Positions 1 through 9,112 are shown, counted from the first letter of the stretch. The stretch: DNA of 50,707 nt from Hyphomicrobium sp. (GCF_020852195.1 NZ_JADZBI010000024.1:1-50707); one strand, 5' to 3'. Numbers and translations: made by a program. Notes: generated by a model from the sequence alone, not told the origin.

Positions 1-508
<508 letters not shown>

Positions 509-515
509 TCAACAA

Positions 516-833
516 ATGATAAAGAGAACGATCCAGGGCCTTGTCTGCCTGCTCAGCGCGATCTCGGTGCCCGCGGCCTCCCCGGCTGACGCCGCCGAAT
601 GGTGGATGCTGCAGCAGACGGACAAGGGCCGGGAATGCGCTCCGCCCATTGAGTCCGAAGGCGTCACGCTGACGCCCGACGTGCTCATGAAGCAGTACCC
701 CGAGTGCAAGCTGATGGACGAGACGCCGTCGCTCGACCTCAGTGCAGTGATGGTCAACTGCGAGGGGGACATCGACCGTGTCTTCGTGTTCACGAAGACC
801 AAGGCCGGCTGCGAGCGCCTGGCCGAGGATTGA
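516..833 (+). CDS. Small secreted protein of unknown function
   Basis: A 105-residue protein. The ATG at 516 is preferred over the in-frame ATG at 501 because GGAGGA (503-508) lies at normal Shine-Dalgarno distance from it. Residues 1-26 form a classic signal peptide (MIKR, a hydrophobic core, then an Ala-rich cleavage region before AEWW). The mature ~79 residues contain four Cys, which suggests disulfides in the periplasm. No family was recognised. It lies upstream of mobAB, separated by about 20 nt, so it may be co-transcribed. Confidence 0.65.
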   Translation: MIKRTIQGLVCLLSAISVPAASPADAAEWWMLQQTDKGRECAPPIESEGVTLTPDVLMKQYPECKLMDETPSLDLSAVMVNCEGDIDRVFVFTKTKAGCERLAED

Positions 834-855
834 TGCGGCTGGGGGCGGGTTTGCC

Positions 856-2043
856 ATGAGCGAGGACGTTGCGGGCGTGCTGCTGGCCGGGGGGCTCAGC
901 CGGCGCATGGGCGGCGGCGACAAGGCGCTGCTCACGCTCGCCGGGCGGCCGCTGGCCCGGCATGCAGCCGGGCGGCTCGCGCCGCAGGTCGGGCATCTGG
1001 TTCTCAACGCTAACGGCGATGCGGAACGGTTCGCCGTGCTCGGGCTTCCAGTGGTACCGGACGAGACCCAGGATTTCGCGGGACCGCTGGCCGGCGTGTT
1101 GGCCGCCCTCCATTGGTTCGCGCGGGAGCGGCCGCGCACGCGTGCCGTGGTCAGCGTGTCCGTGGACGCGCCGTTCGTGCCGCTCGATCTCGTGGAGCGC
1201 CTCGCCGCTGCGCTTCTCGCTCATGGCGAAGCGCGCGTCGCCGTTGCGCAGTCGCGGGGCCGGCAGCATCACGTGATTGGGCTCTGGCGTATGGAGGCCG
1301 CGGACGAGATCGCGGCGGCGCTTGCTCGCGGCGCCCGCAAGGCGGAGACGATGGGCGATCGGCTCGGTGCCGTGGCAGTGCCGTTTCCCGATCTCGACAT
1401 CGGCGGGGAGCGCGTGGATCCGTTCTTCAACATCAACACGCCGGAGGATCTTGCGTTCGCGGAGGCGATCCTGGCGCGTGCGCCTGCCCCTCGTGGGGAA
1501 GGAAGTTTACCGTTCGTCGTTGGCGTTGCGGGGTGGAAGAACTCTGGAAAGACGACGCTCGTCGTGCGGCTCGTCGCCGAGCTCGTGCAGCGCGGCTATC
1601 GCGTCGCAACCGTCAAGCACAGCCATCACCAGATCGTCTTCGAGGCGAAAGGCACCGACAGCGCGCGCCACCGGCAGGCGGGCGCGCAGGAGGTGGCAGT
1701 GGTGTCCCCCGACCGCTGGGCCGTGGTGCGCGGGGGTGAGGACATCGCATGGCAGGATGAGCCCGAGCCGCCGCTCGCGGCCGTCGTCGCGCGTCTCGCG
1801 CCCGCCGACATCGTGATCGTCGAGGGCTACAAACGCGAGGTGATCCCGAAAATCGAGGTGCGCCGCAGCGGACAGGCGCCGGGTGCGCCGCTAGCGGACG
1901 GCGATCCGACGGTGCTCGCCGTTGCCGCGGATCACGAGGTCAGGGGCGAGGGTGTGCCCGTATTCTCGCTCGACGACGTGAAGGGGCTCGCCGACGTCGT
2001 GGTTGCTGCCGCAGGTCCGATCCTTTCAAAGGCGCGCACATGA
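856..2043 (+). CDS. mobAB: Fused molybdenum cofactor guanylyltransferase / MobB GTP-binding protein
   Basis: A 395-residue fusion. Residues ~5-200 are MobA: the nucleotide-binding signature LLAGGLSRRMGGGDKAL near the start, then VDAPFVPLD and FFNINTPEDL. MobA transfers GMP from GTP to molybdopterin to make the bis-MGD cofactor. Residues ~218-395 are MobB, with a Walker A loop GWKNSGKTT at 226-234, the HSHH segment and VIVEGYK. MobB is an accessory GTPase of the same pathway. The ATG at 856 opens directly at the MobA fold; an upstream in-frame ATG at 778 lies inside the preceding gene and was not used. The stop overlaps the next start by 4 nt (ATGA), so the two are probably co-transcribed. moaA lies 3 kb further on. 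Confidence 0.93.
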   Translation: MSEDVAGVLLAGGLSRRMGGGDKALLTLAGRPLARHAAGRLAPQVGHLVLNANGDAERFAVLGLPVVPDETQDFAGPLAGVLAALHWFARERPRTRAVVSVSVDAPFVPLDLVERLAAALLAHGEARVAVAQSRGRQHHVIGLWRMEAADEIAAALARGARKAETMGDRLGAVAVPFPDLDIGGERVDPFFNINTPEDLAFAEAILARAPAPRGEGSLPFVVGVAGWKNSGKTTLVVRLVAELVQRGYRVATVKHSHHQIVFEAKGTDSARHRQAGAQEVAVVSPDRWAVVRGGEDIAWQDEPEPPLAAVVARLAPADIVIVEGYKREVIPKIEVRRSGQAPGAPLADGDPTVLAVAADHEVRGEGVPVFSLDDVKGLADVVVAAAGPILSKART

Positions 2044-2747
2044 CCGCGTGGGGTCCGCTCGCCGTGGCTCTCGTGCTCGCTGTCGCGAGCGGCGCTGTTG
2101 CGCGCGCCGATGATCCGAAGCTCGCGCCGGGACGCGATCCGGCCGGTGCGGCTGTCGCGGTGATTGCCGATGGGTTCGACTACACGCGCGCGGACGTGGC
2201 GGATGTGCTGGCGCGCGACGGCGAGGGTGAGGCGATCGCTTGGGATGCGGTGGACGGCGATCACCGTCCGTTCAAACGCGATGGGAAGGGTACGGATGCC
2301 GTGCTGGCGGCTGGGGTGCACGGGGGCGTGCGCGTGGTGGCGGTTCGCGTCGTGCTCGACGATGCAGGATCGCTGGCGCGCGGCCTCGCGTTTGCCGCCG
2401 CAACGCCGGCGCGCTTTCTGGTCGTTCCGCTCGATGCCGGTGCCAAGGCCGGGCTCGATGTGCTGAAGGCGGCGGCGCAGCGCTTCGAGGCTGTCCTGCT
2501 TGTCGGCTCGGTGCCGAAGCTTGCCGACGGCGACAAGGCGGAGGACCTGCCGAACCTCATCGTGCTCGATGCGGGCGCCAACGGGCTTGCCGCAGCGGAG
2601 GCCGTTGCGCGGGTGCTCGGCTGCAACAAGGGTGCGCTGGCCGGTGCAAGCGGTGCGGAATTGAAGACGGCGTTTCTAGCGCGCCTCGACGAGAAGGCGC
2701 TGCCGCGCTGCGCGCCACAGGGTGGCGAAGAGGGCAAGCAGCGCTAG
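2040..2747 (+). CDS. Exported protein resembling a catalytically degenerate subtilisin-type (S8) domain
   Basis: 235 residues with an N-terminal signal peptide (hydrophobic 5-21, cleavage near ARA/DD). Residues ~38-120 follow the order of subtilisin motifs: VAVIADGFDYT at the place of the usual VAVIDTGxDxT; WDAVDGDHRPF where WDFVDxDxxP is common; GKGTDAVLAAG in place of GHGTHVAG; then VRVVAVRV. In this alignment the catalytic Asp position is Ala43 and the catalytic His position is Lys83. A GASGAE segment near residue 205 could be the remnant of the GTSxA serine loop. The protein therefore looks like a periplasmic pseudoprotease. The motif comparison is by eye and the role is unknown. It is translationally coupled to mobAB, which is intriguing but not informative on its own. 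Confidence 0.7.
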   Translation: MTAWGPLAVALVLAVASGAVARADDPKLAPGRDPAGAAVAVIADGFDYTRADVADVLARDGEGEAIAWDAVDGDHRPFKRDGKGTDAVLAAGVHGGVRVVAVRVVLDDAGSLARGLAFAAATPARFLVVPLDAGAKAGLDVLKAAAQRFEAVLLVGSVPKLADGDKAEDLPNLIVLDAGANGLAAAEAVARVLGCNKGALAGASGAELKTAFLARLDEKALPRCAPQGGEEGKQR

Positions 2748-3032
2748 GGCATTTCCGATCTTGGACCAGACATGAAGCGCGCCCTCGCCCCAATCCTCTT
2801 TCCGGGGCAATACGGAGTGGTCGACGTGGGGGCTCTTCCTCTCCTGCTGCCTTTGCTCATCAAGGCGCAGGAGACGGGCGCGTTGCGGCAGGAGGCTTGC
2901 CGGACGGGCATCGGGCGTGGAGGATGGGGGCGAGCGGTGCCCATCCGCGTTAACGAAAAGAAGCGCGGCCGCCAGCAAGGCAGCCGCGCTTCCTCCTACC
3001 CACCCCCTGAGCAAACTCGTCGTGCGGGCCAT
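2676..3032 (-). CDS. Doubtful small membrane ORF downstream of the MFS gene
   Basis: A possible 118-residue protein with two hydrophobic stretches (AAALLAAALLF and IGNALALLALFATLW) that starts 29 nt after the MFS stop. Against it: the first hydrophobic stretch is encoded by a GC-rich hairpin followed by T residues that looks like the MFS terminator, the ORF overlaps the end of the opposite-strand gene by 72 nt, and its ribosome site is poor. For it: composition typical of a small inner-membrane protein and an ending with basic residues after the second segment. If it is not real, 2748-3061 holds only the terminator. Confidence 0.25.
   Translation of the reverse strand: MARTTSLLRGWVGGSAAALLAAALLFVNADGHRSPPSSTPDARPASLLPQRARLLRLDEQRQQERKSPHVDHSVLPRKEDWGEGALHVWSKIGNALALLALFATLWRAARQRLLVEAR
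2951..2991 (-). terminator. Probable rho-independent terminator of the MFS gene
   Basis: On the minus strand, about 70 nt past the MFS stop, AAGCGCGGC and GCCGCGCTT form a 9-bp GC-rich stem with a ~13-nt loop, followed by CTTTTCGTT. The T tract is short, so termination is likely but not certain. Confidence 0.55.
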
Positions 3033-3061
3033 GATCCGTCTCGCGGAGCGGCCCGGCTGTC

Positions 3062-4765
3062 CTAACGGAAGAACACGAGGGCCTTCTCGAACGTCACCCA
3101 GACGCCCCAAGCAAGCGGCACGCCAACCAGCGACCAGAACAGCGCCGCCTGTGCATCCAGGCCGCCCTTGCCGATTCCGAAGGATCCCGAGGTCTGTGGG
3201 CCGGAGGCCGTCTTAAGCTTGGCCTGCTCGGCGGCAACCTCGGCCTCGCTCATGTGCCATTTCGGGTCGCCCGGGCGGACGAGGAGGTTCGCAATGAAAC
3301 CGATCACGAGCAGCCCCGCCAGGATGTAGAAGATCTGGCCGTAGAGCTTGTCGGGCGCGATGCCTTCCGCATAGCGCGTGTCGTGAAGGTAGTTGACGAT
3401 GACGGGGCCGACGATGCCGGCCGTCGACCAGGCGGTCAGCAGCCGGCCGTGAATGGCGCCCACGAACTGCGTGCCGAAGATGTCGGCGAGATATGCCGGG
3501 ATGGTCGCGAAGCCGCCGCCGTACATCGAGGCAATGACGCAGAAGCAAGCGACGAACAGGCCGAGAAGCTTCCAATCCGCCGAGGACGCTGCGAGCAGGT
3601 AGAGCGCCGCGCCGAGCACGAAGAAGATGAAGTAAGTGGTCTTGCGGCCGAGATAGTCGGAGGAGGAGGCCCAGGCGATGCGGCCGAAGATGTTGAACAG
3701 CGAGATGAGGCCGACGAAGCCCGCGCCCACCGCCGCCGCTGTCGCGGCCAGCGCCGCATTCTGCTTCATCTCGAGATAGCCGAGCCCCGGCTCTCCGGCG
3801 AGCGCGCCGCCGAACGTTTCCTGCAGCATGGGCGAAGCCGCGCCGATGATGCCGATGCCGGCCGACACGTTCATGCAGAGCACGATCCAGAGCAGCCAGA
3901 ACGCTTGTGTCTTGTGCGCGTCGTTGAGGTGGACGTGGTTGGTGGTGATCATGGCGTGGTTGCTGCTCGGCGGCGTCCAGCCTTCCGGCTTCCAGCCCGC
4001 GGGCGGCAAGCGGTAGCGCATTGAGCCGATGATCATGAACACGGTGTAGATCGCCGCCATGGTGACGAAGGTCTGCCAGACGCCCGGATCGGTCGGCGTC
4101 TTGAAGACGTTGTCCATGAGCAGGGTCGCGAGCGGCGAGCCGATCATGGCGCCGCCGCCGAAGCCCATGATGGCCATGCCCGTCGCCATGCCGCGCCGGT
4201 CGGGGAACCATTTGATCAGGGTCGAGACGGGGGAGATGTAGCCGAGGCCTAGGCCGATGCCGCCGATGATGCCGGAGCCGAGCCACATGAGCCATAGCTG
4301 ATGCGTATAGACGCCGATCGCCGAGAGGAGGAGGCCGCCGCACCAGCACACGGTCGAGACGAGGCCGGCCTTGCGCGGGCCCGCGCGCTCGAGCCAGCCG
4401 CCCCAGATGGCGGCAGAGACGCCGAGCAGCACGAAGAAGAACGTGTACATCCAGCCGAGGTCGAACAGGCTCCAGTTGCAGTCGGTGGCGAACAGCGCGC
4501 GCAGGGTGCCGGCGGCCTTCTCGCCGAAGGTCACCGCCCCTGCCGAGCACTCGGCTACGGGCTGTCCGTCGGTGCCGAGAAGGGCGCCCTGCAGCGGCTT
4601 CCAGAACACGGAGAAGCCGTAGGCCATTCCGATGCACAGGTGGATGCAGAGCGCTGCCGGCGGCACCATCCAGCGGTTGAACCCCGGCTTGGCGACGATC
4701 GCCTCGCGGTCGAGCCATCCGGGCTGTGCTGTCGCCCCGGCCTCCGCGTCCCTTGTGCTGACCAT
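3062..4765 (-). CDS. OFA-family MFS transporter (oxalate/formate antiporter type)
   Basis: 567 residues from the ATG at 4765, which has AAGGAAG at good spacing; an in-frame ATG 18 nt upstream has no better site. The protein shows about 12 membrane segments plus the long insertion between segments 1 and 3 seen in OFA carriers (residues ~50-95). Family-like segments include GWLERAGPRKAG, GLGLGYISPVSTLIKWFPDRRGMATG and GRIAWASSSDYLGRK. OFA proteins exchange small carboxylates such as oxalate, formate or lactate across the inner membrane; the substrate here is not determined. The last ~30 residues (ALFWSLVGVPLAWGVWVTFE) look like the separate 'MFS transporter small subunit' peptide found beside other carriers of this type, here fused in frame. 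No oxalate-degrading enzyme lies nearby; the flanking molybdenum-cofactor genes are only loosely compatible with formate metabolism. Confidence 0.88.
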   Translation of the reverse strand: MVSTRDAEAGATAQPGWLDREAIVAKPGFNRWMVPPAALCIHLCIGMAYGFSVFWKPLQGALLGTDGQPVAECSAGAVTFGEKAAGTLRALFATDCNWSLFDLGWMYTFFFVLLGVSAAIWGGWLERAGPRKAGLVSTVCWCGGLLLSAIGVYTHQLWLMWLGSGIIGGIGLGLGYISPVSTLIKWFPDRRGMATGMAIMGFGGGAMIGSPLATLLMDNVFKTPTDPGVWQTFVTMAAIYTVFMIIGSMRYRLPPAGWKPEGWTPPSSNHAMITTNHVHLNDAHKTQAFWLLWIVLCMNVSAGIGIIGAASPMLQETFGGALAGEPGLGYLEMKQNAALAATAAAVGAGFVGLISLFNIFGRIAWASSSDYLGRKTTYFIFFVLGAALYLLAASSADWKLLGLFVACFCVIASMYGGGFATIPAYLADIFGTQFVGAIHGRLLTAWSTAGIVGPVIVNYLHDTRYAEGIAPDKLYGQIFYILAGLLVIGFIANLLVRPGDPKWHMSEAEVAAEQAKLKTASGPQTSGSFGIGKGGLDAQAALFWSLVGVPLAWGVWVTFEKALVFFR

Positions 4766-4981
4766 GGTGCTTCCTTCCCCCAACGCTGCGCGGCCTTTGT
4801 TTACGGGCCTTTTCGCTTAGCACTATCGTGCGCAAGCTTATGACACAAGTGAAGATGGGCTTGATGTCGGCGATAAGCTCGTTACGTTAAGGAGCTGGAA
4901 TCCGCGGGTCGGCAGACCGGCGGCGCGGCTTGCTATGGTCCGCTGGCGGATCGCTGCAAGGATGGCGATCTGGGGCGGAAG

Positions 4982-6022
4982 ATGAGCTTCACGACACCGA
5001 CATCTTATCTGGAGGGTGCCCCGGCATCCGAGCTCGTCGATCCGTTCGGGCGGCACGTGAGCTACCTGCGTGTCTCGGTAACGGACCGCTGCGACTTCCG
5101 CTGCGTCTACTGCATGAGCGAACACATGTCCTTCCTGCCCAAGAGGGACCTGCTGACGCTCGAGGAGCTCGACCGGCTCTGCTCCGCATTCGTTGCCAAG
5201 GGCGTCAGGAAATTGCGGATCACGGGTGGCGAGCCGCTGGTGCGCAAGAACATCATGTGGCTGTTCCGGGCGCTCTCCCGCCACATCGAGACCGGGCGCC
5301 TCGAGGAGCTGACCCTCACCACCAACGGCAGCCAGCTCGAGCGCTTCGCGGGAGATCTCAAGGCCGCGGGCGTCAGACGCATCAACGTTTCCATCGACAC
5401 GCTCGACCCGCAGAAGTTTAAGGCCATCACGCGCTGGGGTGATCTCGCGCCGGTGCTTCGGGGCGTGGAAGCCGCGAAGCGGGCCGGCATCGGCGTCAAG
5501 ATCAATGCCGTGGCGCTCAAAGGCGTGAACGAGGACGAGATCGACGACCTGATCCGTTTCGCGCATGGCGAGGGCCACGATCTGACGCTGATCGAGACCA
5601 TGCCGCTCGGCGATATCGAGGGTGACCGCACGGACCAGTACTTGCCGCTCTCCATCGTGCGGGCGCGGCTGCTCGACCGCTGGTCGCTAGAGGACATCCC
5701 CTTCCGTACAGGCGGCCCGGCCCGCTACGTGCGCATCAGGGAGACTGGCGGGCGGCTCGGCTTCATCACGCCGATGACGCATAACTTCTGCGAAAGCTGC
5801 AACCGCGTGCGACTTACCTGCACGGGGACGCTCTACATGTGCCTCGGGCAGGAGGACGCGGCTGATCTGAGGGCGCCGTTGCGCGCAAGCGCGGACAACG
5901 GTCTTCTGTTCGACGCCATCGACGCGGCGATCGCGCGCAAGCCCAAGGGGCATGATTTTGTCATCGACCGGCGCCGGAAGCGTCCGGCGGTCGCGCGTCA
6001 CATGAGCGTGACGGGAGGCTGA
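4982..6022 (+). CDS. moaA: GTP 3',8-cyclase (molybdenum cofactor step 1)
   Basis: 346 residues, the normal MoaA length. It is a radical SAM enzyme that converts GTP to 3',8-cyclo-7,8-dihydro-GTP. The first [4Fe-4S] cluster ligands are C37, C41 and C44 in [10 protein letters not shown]. The second, GTP-binding cluster is the Cx2Cx13C set in [10 protein letters not shown]...YMCLG. ITGGEPL is the SAM-contact GGEP motif. The chain ends in the conserved Gly-Gly tail (VTGG) needed for catalysis. It is transcribed divergently from the MFS gene across a 216-nt gap. With mobAB it makes this segment a molybdenum-cofactor neighbourhood, although moaC, moeA and mog are not in view. Confidence 0.96.
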   Translation: MSFTTPTSYLEGAPASELVDPFGRHVSYLRVSVTDRCDFRCVYCMSEHMSFLPKRDLLTLEELDRLCSAFVAKGVRKLRITGGEPLVRKNIMWLFRALSRHIETGRLEELTLTTNGSQLERFAGDLKAAGVRRINVSIDTLDPQKFKAITRWGDLAPVLRGVEAAKRAGIGVKINAVALKGVNEDEIDDLIRFAHGEGHDLTLIETMPLGDIEGDRTDQYLPLSIVRARLLDRWSLEDIPFRTGGPARYVRIRETGGRLGFITPMTHNFCESCNRVRLTCTGTLYMCLGQEDAADLRAPLRASADNGLLFDAIDAAIARKPKGHDFVIDRRRKRPAVARHMSVTGG

Positions 6023-6064
6023 CGGGCGACGGTCCGTTGCGGCGTGGGGTCGTGCGAGCTCGCG

Positions 6065-6745
6065 CTACTGGTGCACCCACCAGATCAGCGGCGGCACGGC
6101 GAGGAACAGCGCGTAAAGACCGTAGATGTCCAGGACATAGCGCAGGCCGAGGGTGATGCGCTCGGCTCTGCCGGCCGCTTTGCTCTCGAGCTTGGCACAC
6201 AGGAAGTCGATGCGTGCGTGGTTCGCGGGGCAGGCGCGGAGCGCCTCGTTATAGCGGCGCCGGAACTCTTGCACCTCTGCGGCATCGGAAGGACGCGCGA
6301 TGCGCAGCTCCTGGGCGAGCTCCGATACGGTCAATGCGCAGTTGTGCAGGTGATGCGCCTTCATCTTGTAGTCGTTCGTTGCCTCGAGGAGGCCGAGGAT
6401 CAGCGTGAATACCGACGACACGAGCTGCACGAACGTGATCAGCCGATTTGTCTGGTCGTCGATCTGGCCGAAGTAGACCGCCTGCCAGACGGCGAGCCCG
6501 ACGAAGTAGAGCGCCACCATCGACTGCGTGAACAGCGAGACGGTCTGTTTCTGCTCGAGACGGGTGGCCGCGTTGAAGCGCGCCGCCTTGACGAGGCGCA
6601 TGGTGTGGGCGAGCTGATCCGCGGCGTGCGTACCGGGCGGAACAACGGCAAGGCGAGGCCGCTCGGCAGGGGTGGCCTCGCGCAACGGGCGCGCGCCGGT
6701 CACGCCGCCGTGCTCTAGGCTCGCTCGTTGGCTCGCGGGCATCAT
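6065..6745 (-). CDS. SLATT-like membrane protein (putative 2TM effector family)
   Basis: 226 residues. A variable N-terminus (1-45) is followed by RLEQKQTVSLFTQS, a TM pair (~72-95 and ~100-122), then ATNDYKMKAHHLHNCAL, a soluble helical region with YNEALRACPANHARIDF, and a third hydrophobic segment at 200-223. A TM hairpin followed by Y..KA..LH.CA and a later Y..xL..x.NH...D pattern resembles the SLATT families (SMODS/SLOG-associating 2TM effectors), thought to form membrane pores triggered by nucleotide signals. No SMODS/CD-NTase or SLOG partner is adjacent, so it is an orphan copy or acts with the divergent gene at 6930. The family assignment is by pattern only. Confidence 0.6.
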   Translation of the reverse strand: MMPASQRASLEHGGVTGARPLREATPAERPRLAVVPPGTHAADQLAHTMRLVKAARFNAATRLEQKQTVSLFTQSMVALYFVGLAVWQAVYFGQIDDQTNRLITFVQLVSSVFTLILGLLEATNDYKMKAHHLHNCALTVSELAQELRIARPSDAAEVQEFRRRYNEALRACPANHARIDFLCAKLESKAAGRAERITLGLRYVLDIYGLYALFLAVPPLIWWVHQ

Positions 6746-6929
6746 GGATCGGGCGTGTCCTCGCGTCTGCAGGTTGCCACCGATTACCTGATTCGACCCG
6801 CGCGAGCCGCGGCACGGGGGTAACAGCGCCCCGGCAACCGGATGGCAAATGCAGAGGCGAATTCCGCGGGGGCCGATCGTCTCGGAATGATGCTATGATG
6901 TCTGACGAACGGTTCCGGGGAGGGGCGAC

Positions 6930-7670
6930 ATGTCGAGAAGTTTGCTGCGCTACGCCCGCCTCACGCGCCGTCAGCTCATCGTCTTCGCGCTCGCCTCTGC
7001 GGTCATCAACGGCATGATCACGGCGAGCGTGGGCGCCTGGCTCGCGCAGACATACTCCACCTACCAGGCGCGGCGGGCCGCCATCGAGACCATTGCGCAT
7101 CTCGTCTATGAGCGGCGCACGCGCGCCGGCATGGTCGCCTCCGCAATCCGGCGCAACGCGGAGGTCGAGGAGGTGCGCCATCGCAAGCAGGCGTACGACG
7201 AAGCCTATGTCGGCTGGAACAAGAACGTCATGCTCAACCTGTTCGCCATCCGAGAGGCGGCGGGCGATCTCAACGTGTCTTCGCTCGAGCCGGTGTTCGA
7301 GGATCAACTCATCGCGGCCATGGCGGACGTGGACCGCTGTGTGACGAAGGCCTACGACGCGCGCATCGCCGGTGAGGACGCCAAGGCCGTGCTCGACGGC
7401 TGCCGCATGGCGGAGCTGCACCAGTACGTGCTCGATTGCGGCGCGACGTTCACCAACGAGCTCTACAAGCTCACGCAGCCGACGTTCATCCCCTTCACGG
7501 GGCAGTTCGCCAAGACCCGTGCGTTGGCTGAGGCGCGCATCCGCAGCTACTGCGTGGAAAAGGCCGTTCAGCCGGCCGCGCCGCAACCTGCTCCGGCGAC
7601 GCCGCCCGTCTCGGCCGCTGTGCCTCCGGCACCTCCTCCTACTCCGGCCACCGCCAAGACGCCGCCTTGA
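6930..7670 (+). CDS. Unknown single-pass membrane protein with Pro/Ala-rich tail
   Basis: 246 residues with a strong ribosome site (GGGGAGGGG, 4 nt spacing). One N-terminal membrane anchor (~residues 17-38) precedes a mostly helical soluble region, probably periplasmic, with three Cys, and then a Pro/Ala-rich low-complexity tail from ~212 to the end. No family was recognised. It is divergent from the SLATT-like gene, with 184 nt between them, so the two may share a promoter region; a functional link is speculative. Confidence 0.7.
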   Translation: MSRSLLRYARLTRRQLIVFALASAVINGMITASVGAWLAQTYSTYQARRAAIETIAHLVYERRTRAGMVASAIRRNAEVEEVRHRKQAYDEAYVGWNKNVMLNLFAIREAAGDLNVSSLEPVFEDQLIAAMADVDRCVTKAYDARIAGEDAKAVLDGCRMAELHQYVLDCGATFTNELYKLTQPTFIPFTGQFAKTRALAEARIRSYCVEKAVQPAAPQPAPATPPVSAAVPPAPPPTPATAKTPP

Positions 7671-7750
7671 CGTGACGGCCGATCAACGCGGAAGCCCCGT
7701 TGTGCGTAGACAAAGGGAGGCGCTGCGCTCCCGGCGAGTGAATGGGGGGC

Positions 7751-8383
7751 CTACTGGCGCGCCTGCATGGTCGTCGCGATGCCCGGCGGCGACACCGCGA
7801 GGTAGCGTCCAGCCACGCCGATGATGGAGCCGGCGACCACGAGCGCGATCGTCCAGCCGAAGGTGTTCAGCATGAGGGCGTGCCAGCGACCGCGCCGCGC
7901 CGCCCTGACCCACGGCGGCGGTGACACCACGCCTTGGGGCGGCGTCAGCTTGCTGGTCGCGGAAGACTCGTCGAGCTCGGCGAAGAACGCAAGACGCGGC
8001 GAGCGGGGCGGTGTCACGATAGCCGACGGAGCGGCGGAATCGGGAGCGACAGGCGCGGATGAAGCGACGGATGCCGCAGCGAGCGGTTTGGACGACCGCG
8101 TCACGACTGGTTTCGTCTCTGTCACTTCGTCTCTGTCGTGCGGCTCAGGATCAGCGTTGCCGAGGCCCGCGTTGCGCAAGGCCACGCTCAGCGGCGTGGA
8201 CGACCGGCTCACTACGGGCTTCGTCTTCACGACGGGGTCTGTATCGCGGCGTTCAGCGGCCGCGTCGCCAAGGCCGGCATCGCGCAAGGCGGCGCTGAGG
8301 GAACGCGGAGCTTTCCGAGCCTTCGCCCGGCCTCCTTCCGCCCCGCGCGGACTCCGTTCTGTCCAGCCGTCGGTCACAGCCAT
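7751..8383 (-). CDS. Unknown repeat-containing protein with C-terminal membrane anchor
   Basis: 210 residues. The N-terminal half carries two imperfect tandem copies of a ~36-residue unit: SLSAALRDAGLGDA...KTKPVVSRSS and PLSVALRNAGLGNA...ETKPVVTRSS, followed by the beginning of a third (KPLAAA). The middle is Ser/Pro/Ala-rich and probably disordered. A single membrane segment near the C-terminus (FGWTIALVVAGSIIGVAG) leaves a short tail. Such tail-anchored repeat proteins are often lineage-specific; no function is assigned. It converges with the 6930 gene and diverges from nnrU. Confidence 0.65.
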   Translation of the reverse strand: MAVTDGWTERSPRGAEGGRAKARKAPRSLSAALRDAGLGDAAAERRDTDPVVKTKPVVSRSSTPLSVALRNAGLGNADPEPHDRDEVTETKPVVTRSSKPLAAASVASSAPVAPDSAAPSAIVTPPRSPRLAFFAELDESSATSKLTPPQGVVSPPPWVRAARRGRWHALMLNTFGWTIALVVAGSIIGVAGRYLAVSPPGIATTMQARQ

Positions 8384-8414
8384 TGGGCCTTACTCATCAC
8401 ACGTTCCGCCCGTT

Positions 8415-8420
8415 TATAAT
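8415..8420 (+). promoter_or_regulatory. Possible -10 element between the repeat protein and nnrU
   Basis: TATAAT stands out in an AT-rich patch (TTTATAATTATGC) within an otherwise GC-rich divergent intergenic region. The core is nearly palindromic, so it could serve either strand. No convincing -35 box is seen. Confidence 0.3.
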
Positions 8421-8524
8421 TATGCTAAAAACCACGCGCGGAGCAATGTTGGTGCACTGCAAAATATGCGGTGCAGGGCAGCGCTTGCGCGTCGGCTCGC
8501 CGCTTTCCTTTCGAGGATGATCGC

Positions 8525-9112
8525 ATGCTTCCGTTAATTCTCGGCCTACTCCTGTTCTTCGCCGTGCATCTCGTGCCGACATCGCCGAGCTTGCGGCAGG
8601 GTTTAGCCGAGCGTTTCGGCGAGCCGGCCTATAAAATCGGATTTTCTTTAATTTCCTTGATCGGCCTCGTGCTGATCGTGGTCGGCTACCACAAGCTTCA
8701 GGTCATGCCGGGCAAGAACCCGGTGCTCTGGGACCCGCCGTCATGGACGCGTCACATCGCATTCCTGCTCATGGTGCCGGCCGTGATCCTGCTCGTCTCC
8801 GCATTCGTGCCGTCGCGCATCCGCACCGCGGCCAAGCACCCGATGCTGGCGGCCATCAAGTTCTGGGCGCTGGCGCATCTGCTCGTGAACGGGGATCTCG
8901 GCTCGCTGGTGCTGTTCGGCAGCTTCCTGGCTTTCGCCGTCTACGACCGGATCTCGGTCAAGCACCGTACGGCGGTCGGGCCGGCGCTGTTTCCGTCCGG
9001 ACCGTTGAACGATGCGCTCGTCGTCGTCCTGGGCTTGGCGCTCTACGCGCTGATCCTTGTCTGGGGGCACGGCGCGCTGATCGGCGTGCCGATCGTCAGC
9101 TTCGCGCCTTGA
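8525..9112 (+). CDS. NnrU family inner-membrane protein
   Basis: 195 residues from the ATG at 8525, which directly precedes the first hydrophobic segment; GAGGA lies 8-12 nt upstream. Five or six membrane segments, with the family-like start LLLFFAVHLVPTSPSLRQ and the conserved interior KHPMLAAIKFWALAHLLVNGDLG. NnrU was first described next to nitric-oxide reductase genes in denitrifiers but is widespread in alphaproteobacteria without them, and its biochemical role is unsettled. No denitrification gene is nearby here. Confidence 0.85.
   Translation: MLPLILGLLLFFAVHLVPTSPSLRQGLAERFGEPAYKIGFSLISLIGLVLIVVGYHKLQVMPGKNPVLWDPPSWTRHIAFLLMVPAVILLVSAFVPSRIRTAAKHPMLAAIKFWALAHLLVNGDLGSLVLFGSFLAFAVYDRISVKHRTAVGPALFPSGPLNDALVVVLGLALYALILVWGHGALIGVPIVSFAP

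Noticed and set aside
3254..4024. Forward ORF of 256 codons inside the MFS gene
   Set aside because: Antisense of a well-supported transporter; composition (Glu/Arg/Ala/Asp-rich) is the expected shadow.
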